Part shown: positions 58,854 to 64,000 of the stretch, piece by piece | Numbering within the stretch: position 1 is the first letter of the stretch | Layout of the letters: the number at the start of each line of letters is the position of its first letter | Origin: Lactiplantibacillus songbeiensis | Lineage (GTDB): Bacteria > Bacillota > Bacilli > Lactobacillales > Lactobacillaceae | Reading direction: 5' to 3' | Length of the DNA: 64,000 bases | Assembly: GCF_005405125.1 (NCBI RefSeq) | Contig: NZ_BJDL01000003.1 | Coordinates: forward strand, 59,806 to 123,805 | Position numbers and translations under genes: made by a program | Notes under the pieces: model-generated | Told to the model about the DNA's origin: nothing | Seen by the model: only the letters and a program-made list of their open reading frames with translations | The model's database searches: none

Positions 58854-61800
58854 GTGAATTTTCTACGGAATAAGGCTTTTAAAGGCGATCCCAAATTACA
58901 CTATAAGATGTTTAAAGTTGGCCGGGCATGGGTTTTCACAACTATGGCTAGTTTTGCGTTGACTGGGGCACTGCAATTATCAGCTAAGGCTGACACAACA
59001 ACTGACTCAGCAGCTGAAAGCAGTGTAGTGGCAACTAGCGCTGCGACCAGCAGTTCAACAACTAATAAGACTCAGGATCAAGACTATGCTGCCGCGGCCG
59101 CTTTAGCAGCTGCAACGGCGAATGATACGGCAACTAGTGCGTCAACAACATCAGCAACCAGCTCATCAACTGCTAGTGTCTCATCAGAACCGACTGTTGA
59201 TAGCAGTAGCGTTGAGACCAGTTCTGAAACGAGCAGTGTGGCCGATGATGACCAACCGACAGCGACCACTGACGCTGACAGTACTAGTGACGCGAGTTCA
59301 TCAGTTAGTGAGGCTGATAACAGTGTCGCCACTAATGAAACCAGCAGTGCGGCTTCGAGTGAAGCTAGCTCGGCTGAATCAATCACCGATAACGTGGCTG
59401 ATGACACCACCACTGATACAACGGATGCCGATGTTGCAGTCGTTTCTGAAGAAACTGCGTCCAACAGTTTAAACGGTGACCAAACAAACACGACCGTTAG
59501 CAGCGTAGCCACAGTTGAAACGACCATGGCGGTTGCGGAAGAAGATTTAGCTGAAATTACCGATACGAGTCGCGATACGGCGGTCGCACCGGTAACCTAT
59601 AAGGTCGTTGCCAAAGACAATACCGATAGTTCGGCTGCCCAAGCTGCTGCCGCTGCTGCTGAAAAAGCCAACTCAGCCGCACTTACTGCTAGTAGTTATG
59701 CGAAGTTAGTTAATAATTTACAGACCCAGACAGCAACTAGTGCCGCTCAAAAAGCATATCAAGAAGCATTAATGGCTGCTGATATGGCTAACTACTACAA
59801 TAGCTTGGCGAATATGTATCTGGATGCTTCCGAAAATGGTGCTGGTGACTTAACTCAAAATGCCGTTAATTATGCCAATGCCAGTTCAGTTGCATCAGAC
59901 GCTGTACTTACCGCTTTATCCGCTGCTGATCGAGCATCTTCTGAAGCCGAAACAGCTCGCAGTGCGGCGACCCAAGGGTTAGTTAACTTAGCAAGTAGTA
60001 ACTATGCGATTGCGAGTTCCGCTGCTTCCGCTGCTAATCTTGCGGCCAGTGAAGCTGCCGAAGCTGCGAACAGTGCTTACTTAGCGATGCAATATGATAA
60101 AAACAATACCGCCGTTTCTGACGCTTACACGACTGCCACAACAGCTTCGACCCAAGCGTCAACTGCGGCTGCTAAAGCAACCAATGCGGCTGGCTTAGCC
60201 TCTGCTGCTTACGATGCAGCCATTCAAGCCGCGGCTGCCGATGATTATGAAGCTGGGAGTACCGCCTTTTCAAACGTGACGGATAATATGACGATTGCGG
60301 TCGCTCAAAACGCTTTGGCTAGCACCGCAAATTCAACGGCTCAAGCGGCTGCCAAAGCGGCAAACTCGACATCAATCACTGATGCAGCGTCATCCGCTGC
60401 TAACGATGCGGCGACGGCTGGTTCTTATAGCAATGATGCTAATTCATCCGCCGTTGAAGCGGGAGCCTATGAAGGAAATCAGGCTAGTTACTATGCTGAC
60501 CAAGCCGCTCAAGCCGCCACGGGAGCTAGCGAACAATACAGTATTGCGAGTTCAGCTGCTGCTGCAGCCATCGTTGCGGCAACACCTAAGGAAGCTAATT
60601 CATTAGCACGGGTCGCGGCCACGGCCATGGAAGCTGCTGGAAGTTACGCTGAAGATGCAGCAACCAACGCTGAGTTAGCGAAGTTATTTGCCATTGCCGA
60701 TGTTGAAAATGAACAAAACGTGCATAGCAAAGCGGATGCTGTTTTAACAACCAGTACTGAAACCGTTGCGGTCGGTGGTAACGCGCATTTCCAAGTGAAA
60801 GTGACACCTAATTCGGGAAATGTGAAGTCTCAGAGCTTTGTCTGGTTTGTCTCGACTGATCGCCACAATTGGACCAGCCTTGGTGATGGTAGTACCGATG
60901 GCAGTTTAGCTTATCAGTTGCAGCAATCAGGAACGTATTATTTCCAAGCGCTTGCTTCAGGGACTTACAGTCAACTGATTATTGGAACTGGTAAATTTGA
61001 AGCGTCGACTAACATTGTTACGGTCGTTGTAACGAATCCGTCCGGAACCTACGAAGAACAAGGTGAAAGCTCAGCAAGTTTAGCGGCCAAACAAGCTTCC
61101 GCGGCCAATTCAATGGCAGCTGCAGCTAGTGATGCGATTGCGACTGCAAATTCATCCGCGAACTTAAACGGGTCCTTAGCGACATTCGCCAATAGCAATG
61201 CCAAATCCGCTTATAAACAAGCTGATAGTTATGCCAAGCAAACTGCCGCAGCTGCGAGTGCTGCTAAATCAGCCAGTGACGAAATCGCCAGCATGCAAAA
61301 TACCGGTGACTATGTGTCAGCAAGTTCATATGCGGCTGATGCGGCTAGCTATGCGGCCAATGCAAGTTCATTAGCGGCGCAGACCAGTTCTGCGGCTTCA
61401 GCTGCGATGAGTTACATCAACGATGCTTTAGGAATTGCGGTGGATGAAGATGGTGGGGACGCTGCTGCTAGTTATTTAGCAAGTAGTTACGCTAAATCTG
61501 CCGCGGCTGCTGCTTCCAGTGCTGCTAAAGATGCGGCGACGGCGACATCACATGCGAGTGATGCTAATAATGCCTACACAGCTGGTGGGAGTGACTTCAA
61601 TGGTGGTACCGCGGGTTATCTAAGTGATGCGAAGTCCGCCGCATCAACTGCCAATTCATTTGCTGAGGTATCAAGTAGCTATGCTGCGGCCGCTGCATCG
61701 TATGCGGCTGAATTGAACTACAAGAGTGCCGAATTACAAATGAAGTATGCAGATTTAAACGCCATCTATGCAAATGATAACTTAGTGTTAGCTGCTAGTG

Positions 61801-64000
61801 CTGCTAGCACGGTTACGAGTATGGTGGTCAATGCTGAATCAGTTTACTACAACTCATTGGCACAAGATGCCGCGACCGCTGCTACGGCAGCCAATGCTTC
61901 TGGAACATCGTTAGCTGCGGCTGCGAGTTCATTAGCGGCTAAGTTTACGCAAAATACGAGTTTAGGGTCATCATATGTGGCTTCACTACAAGGCTATGCT
62001 GATGACACATTGAGTGCCGCAGCTGAAGCAACGCGGGCTTCTGGTAACGCAAAGAAGTACATGAGCTTAGCGACTTCTGCGGTTGCTGCTGGTGAATTCG
62101 CGGATGCTAGTTCTTATGTAGCCTTATCAAAGCAAGCAAATACTGATGCCGATTCTTATGCCGCCGTTGCGGCTACTGCAGCGACTGCTGGGGCAGCGGA
62201 AGAGCTTAATGCGATTAACTATTCTAACAATACGACGTTCTATGATAAAAATACGGGTGACTCCACCAGCATTTGGGGCGTAGTTGTTAGTGGTGGGATG
62301 ACATCACAACCGGCCGCGGTTACGTCAACAACTAAAGGTGGAACGGTCACCTTATCAGGATCCTCATCACTTGGCTTAGGTGTACCTGCAATTGGGGTTA
62401 CAACAACATGGTACGTTCAAGTTAATGGGACGTGGATGGCGGCTTCAAAAGCGGGCGATTATTTTGATATTGTGAGTGAAGTAAACAATAACAGTGGTAG
62501 TGCCATTGGTGTGGCGCAAACATCACGTAGCGCAATTACCATGAAATTTAAACCGACTTTCCACGGAACGCTCTTATTCCAAATGGTTTCAGTTTACGCA
62601 GATATGGGCATAACAACGAAAAAGATTGCAAGTAACTTAGCTGAAGTTGATGTTTATGACAATGATATTCCGGCAACAAGTATCGACATCAGTGGTGCTG
62701 ACTACGTGGTCGTTTCAAACGTTAATGGTACCACTCAAGCTGGTGATGACACAGACGATAAGGCGACTAGTCAATTTGTAGCGGTTACTAAGCCTGGTAA
62801 TGCCACCGGTGAGATTTCCTGGTCAAGTAGTAATGAAGATATTGCCACGATTGATAATGCTGGGTTATTAACTGCCATTCAATCTGGCTCAGTAGTCATT
62901 ACCGTTACTATCCAGAATGCTGATGGGTCAACATATAGTGCTCATAAGACGATTGCAATTGGTAATGGCCTGAGTGATCAGAATCTGGCTGCTGGTGATA
63001 ACTTAGTTTGGGAACCAGTCGGCACTCAAACTGGTAGTGAAAGTGATGTCACTTATCAATGGTACTTTGCCACCCAAGCTGATGGATCAGATGGAACGGC
63101 CATTGATGGTGCGACTACTGGAAAGTTAGAATTAAGCGATGTTAAACTTGGCCAAGCTGGTTATTACTATTTGGTCATTACTAACGGCGATCAAAAGGTT
63201 ACTTTAGGGACAGCTTACCTTGGTGTTGATGCCATCCAGACCGAAGCCGCAAGTTCAGCGGCCGATGAAACTGCGGGTCATGCTGCCGATGCAACTTCTT
63301 ATGCGACCGTGGCTGGCAAGTACGCCGATGTTGCTGACAAGTATTCCGGTGTTAATGAATCAGCTGCTAGTTACGCGCAACAAGCTGCCGATGCTGCTGC
63401 CGAAGCTCAAAGTCAAGCTGATGCTGCTAACGCTGCGAGTGCCGCCGCTGAAGAAGCTCGTCAAAATGCCAAATCAGCCGAAGCTGCCGGAAATAATTCT
63501 GAAGCCGCAGAACATGCGAAAAAGGCTAAGGAAGCTGCGAGTGCTGCCAAGGATGCAAAAGAAAAAGCTGCTAAGGCTGCTGGCGATGCGGGTTATTACG
63601 CCGCTCTAGCTGCTAATGAAAACGGCGACGATACCGATACAGATACCGATTCTGATACAGATACCGATTCTGATACAGATACTGATTCCGACACGGATAC
63701 CGACTCGGATACAGATACTGACTCGGATACAGATACTGACTCGGATACAGATACTGATTCCGATACGGATACTGATTCCGATACGGATACTGATTCCGAT
63801 ACGGATACTGACTCGGACACCGATACCGACTCAGATACGGATACTGACTCAGATACGGATACTGATTCTGATACCGATACCGACTCGGATACGGATACTG
63901 ACTCGGACACCGACACCGATACCGACTCAGATACGGATACTGATTCTGATACCGATACCGACTCGGATACGGATACTGACTCGGACACCGACACCGATAC
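58854..64000 (+). CDS. Giant Ala-rich surface adhesin-like protein with DTDTDS repeat stalk (3' end outside window)
   Basis: GTG start at 58854 with AAGAAAGAAGG about 6 bp upstream; the frame is open to the window end (over 1715 residues). A KxYKxGKxW-type signal ([11 protein letters not shown], about 16-26) is cleaved probably after AKA at 46. A Ser/Thr/Ala/Asp region follows, then long Ala-Ser-rich helical repeats with ASYA/AASSA periodicity (about 265-635, 727-1130 and 1460-1585), interrupted by Ig-like beta domains at about 640-726 ([16 protein letters not shown]), 1136-1276, 1280-1371 (Big_2 type: [20 protein letters not shown]) and 1373-1459 ([11 protein letters not shown]). From about residue 1593 a DSDTDT repeat begins and continues off the end, presumably towards a wall-anchoring signal. 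Likely a long fibrillar adhesin with an Asp-Ser/Thr stalk, comparable to Sdr-type proteins; the ligand is unknown. Confidence 0.88.
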   Translation, partial: MNFLRNKAFKGDPKLHYKMFKVGRAWVFTTMASFALTGALQLSAKADTTTDSAAESSVVATSAATSSSTTNKTQDQDYAAAAALAAATANDTATSASTTSATSSSTASVSSEPTVDSSSVETSSETSSVADDDQPTATTDADSTSDASSSVSEADNSVATNETSSAASSEASSAESITDNVADDTTTDTTDADVAVVSEETASNSLNGDQTNTTVSSVATVETTMAVAEEDLAEITDTSRDTAVAPVTYKVVAKDNTDSSAAQAAAAAAEKANSAALTASSYAKLVNNLQTQTATSAAQKAYQEALMAADMANYYNSLANMYLDASENGAGDLTQNAVNYANASSVASDAVLTALSAADRASSEAETARSAATQGLVNLASSNYAIASSAASAANLAASEAAEAANSAYLAMQYDKNNTAVSDAYTTATTASTQASTAAAKATNAAGLASAAYDAAIQAAAADDYEAGSTAFSNVTDNMTIAVAQNALASTANSTAQAAAKAANSTSITDAASSAANDAATAGSYSNDANSSAVEAGAYEGNQASYYADQAAQAATGASEQYSIASSAAAAAIVAATPKEANSLARVAATAMEAAGSYAEDAATNAELAKLFAIADVENEQNVHSKADAVLTTSTETVAVGGNAHFQVKVTPNSGNVKSQSFVWFVSTDRHNWTSLGDGSTDGSLAYQLQQSGTYYFQALASGTYSQLIIGTGKFEASTNIVTVVVTNPSGTYEEQGESSASLAAKQASAANSMAAAASDAIATANSSANLNGSLATFANSNAKSAYKQADSYAKQTAAAASAAKSASDEIASMQNTGDYVSASSYAADAASYAANASSLAAQTSSAASAAMSYINDALGIAVDEDGGDAAASYLASSYAKSAAAAASSAAKDAATATSHASDANNAYTAGGSDFNGGTAGYLSDAKSAASTANSFAEVSSSYAAAAASYAAELNYKSAELQMKYADLNAIYANDNLVLAASAASTVTSMVVNAESVYYNSLAQDAATAATAANASGTSLAAAASSLAAKFTQNTSLGSSYVASLQGYADDTLSAAAEATRASGNAKKYMSLATSAVAAGEFADASSYVALSKQANTDADSYAAVAATAATAGAAEELNAINYSNNTTFYDKNTGDSTSIWGVVVSGGMTSQPAAVTSTTKGGTVTLSGSSSLGLGVPAIGVTTTWYVQVNGTWMAASKAGDYFDIVSEVNNNSGSAIGVAQTSRSAITMKFKPTFHGTLLFQMVSVYADMGITTKKIASNLAEVDVYDNDIPATSIDISGADYVVVSNVNGTTQAGDDTDDKATSQFVAVTKPGNATGEISWSSSNEDIATIDNAGLLTAIQSGSVVITVTIQNADGSTYSAHKTIAIGNGLSDQNLAAGDNLVWEPVGTQTGSESDVTYQWYFATQADGSDGTAIDGATTGKLELSDVKLGQAGYYYLVITNGDQKVTLGTAYLGVDAIQTEAASSAADETAGHAADATSYATVAGKYADVADKYSGVNESAASYAQQAADAAAEAQSQADAANAASAAAEEARQNAKSAEAAGNNSEAAEHAKKAKEAASAAKDAKEKAAKAAGDAGYYAALAANENGDDTDTDTDSDTDTDSDTDTDSDTDTDSDTDTDSDTDTDSDTDTDSDTDTDSDTDTDSDTDTDSDTDTDSDTDTDSDTDTDSDTDTDSDTDTDSDTDTDTDSDTDTDSDTDTDSDTDTDSDTDTD
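63633..64000 (+). repeat. 18-bp DSDTDT coding repeat, open at window end
   Basis: Codons GAY-TCN-GAY-ACN-GAY-ACN repeat about 20 times with synonymous variation (ACA, ACC, ACG, ACT; TCT, TCC, TCG, TCA), so the protein motif rather than the DNA is conserved. The last part contains extra DT units. It reads as an SVSE repeat in the antisense direction, which is an artefact. Confidence 0.92.

Noticed and set aside
63596..63994. Minus-strand frame encoding an SVSE repeat protein
   Set aside because: It is the exact antisense of the DSDTDT coding repeat of the giant surface protein. It has no ribosome site and depends on repeat periodicity.

Overview
The window (64 kb, moderate GC, no rRNA or tRNA seen) looks like a chromosomal segment of a Lactobacillaceae species, most probably Lactiplantibacillus (plantarum group). 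Supporting signs are sortase signals of the LPQTxE type (LPQTEE, LPQTSE), two KxYKxGKxW-type signal peptides, a cell-surface-complex (WxL/DUF916/LPxTG) cluster, DUF5776-like C-terminal domains on secreted enzymes, GPH-type LacS with a fused EIIA domain, and Gram-positive regulation (T-box, cre sites, Zur boxes, intrinsic terminators). The species call is inference; no marker gene is present.

Layout. 1-2.4 kb: two small cupredoxin proteins and a copper P-type ATPase. 2.4-9.2 kb: a LysM/transglycosylase-like secreted protein, a small membrane protein and a 1671-residue LPxTG protein with about 28 BspA/DUF285-type repeats. 9.2-13.6 kb: a Zur-box-controlled metal-binding lipoprotein, a matrixin-like zinc protease, an MqsR-type toxin with a Panacea-type antitoxin, a small acidic protein and a GtrA protein. 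13.7-16.9 kb: a TetR regulator divergent from an ABC-FtsX exporter. 17.3-21.4 kb: a WxL cell-surface-complex cluster. 22-28.6 kb: endonuclease III, then a complete branched-chain amino-acid ABC operon (livJ-H-M-G-F plus a CBS/ACT protein) read leftwards behind a leader peptide and attenuator. 28.7-33.5 kb: a T-box-controlled peptide-binding lipoprotein with a thioredoxin-like protein, a VOC protein, a nitroreductase and an aminotransferase. 33.5-37.5 kb: a possible tiny membrane peptide, a LacI regulator with twin palindromic operators, and a MarR/ABC exporter pair. 37.7-48.4 kb: three tandem paralogues of a roughly 1100-residue secreted alkaline-phosphatase-superfamily enzyme, each behind four 11-bp-spaced PhoP-box-like repeats. 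48.5-53.9 kb: lacR, GH42 beta-galactosidase and lacS. 54-58 kb: a DUF969-DUF979-pcp operon with a TnpB element between its first two genes. 58.9-64 kb: the start of a giant Ala-rich surface protein ending in a DTDTDS repeat that runs off the window.

The most unusual signals are three. (i) A ~150-bp intergenic repeat present three times (13711-13860 minus, 18151-18302 plus, 22805-22966 plus); its copies differ by compensatory changes in three predicted stems, which suggests a selected RNA (or DNA) fold. (ii) The phosphatase triplication carries a strictly 11-bp-phased promoter motif, pointing to phosphate-starvation control of a secreted phosphoester-scavenging set. (iii) A classical ribosome-mediated attenuator, with a Leu-rich leader peptide, precedes the liv operon.

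Start codons were adjusted to Shine-Dalgarno positions where the longest ORF was clearly too long. All family assignments come from reading motifs by eye; no database search was run.
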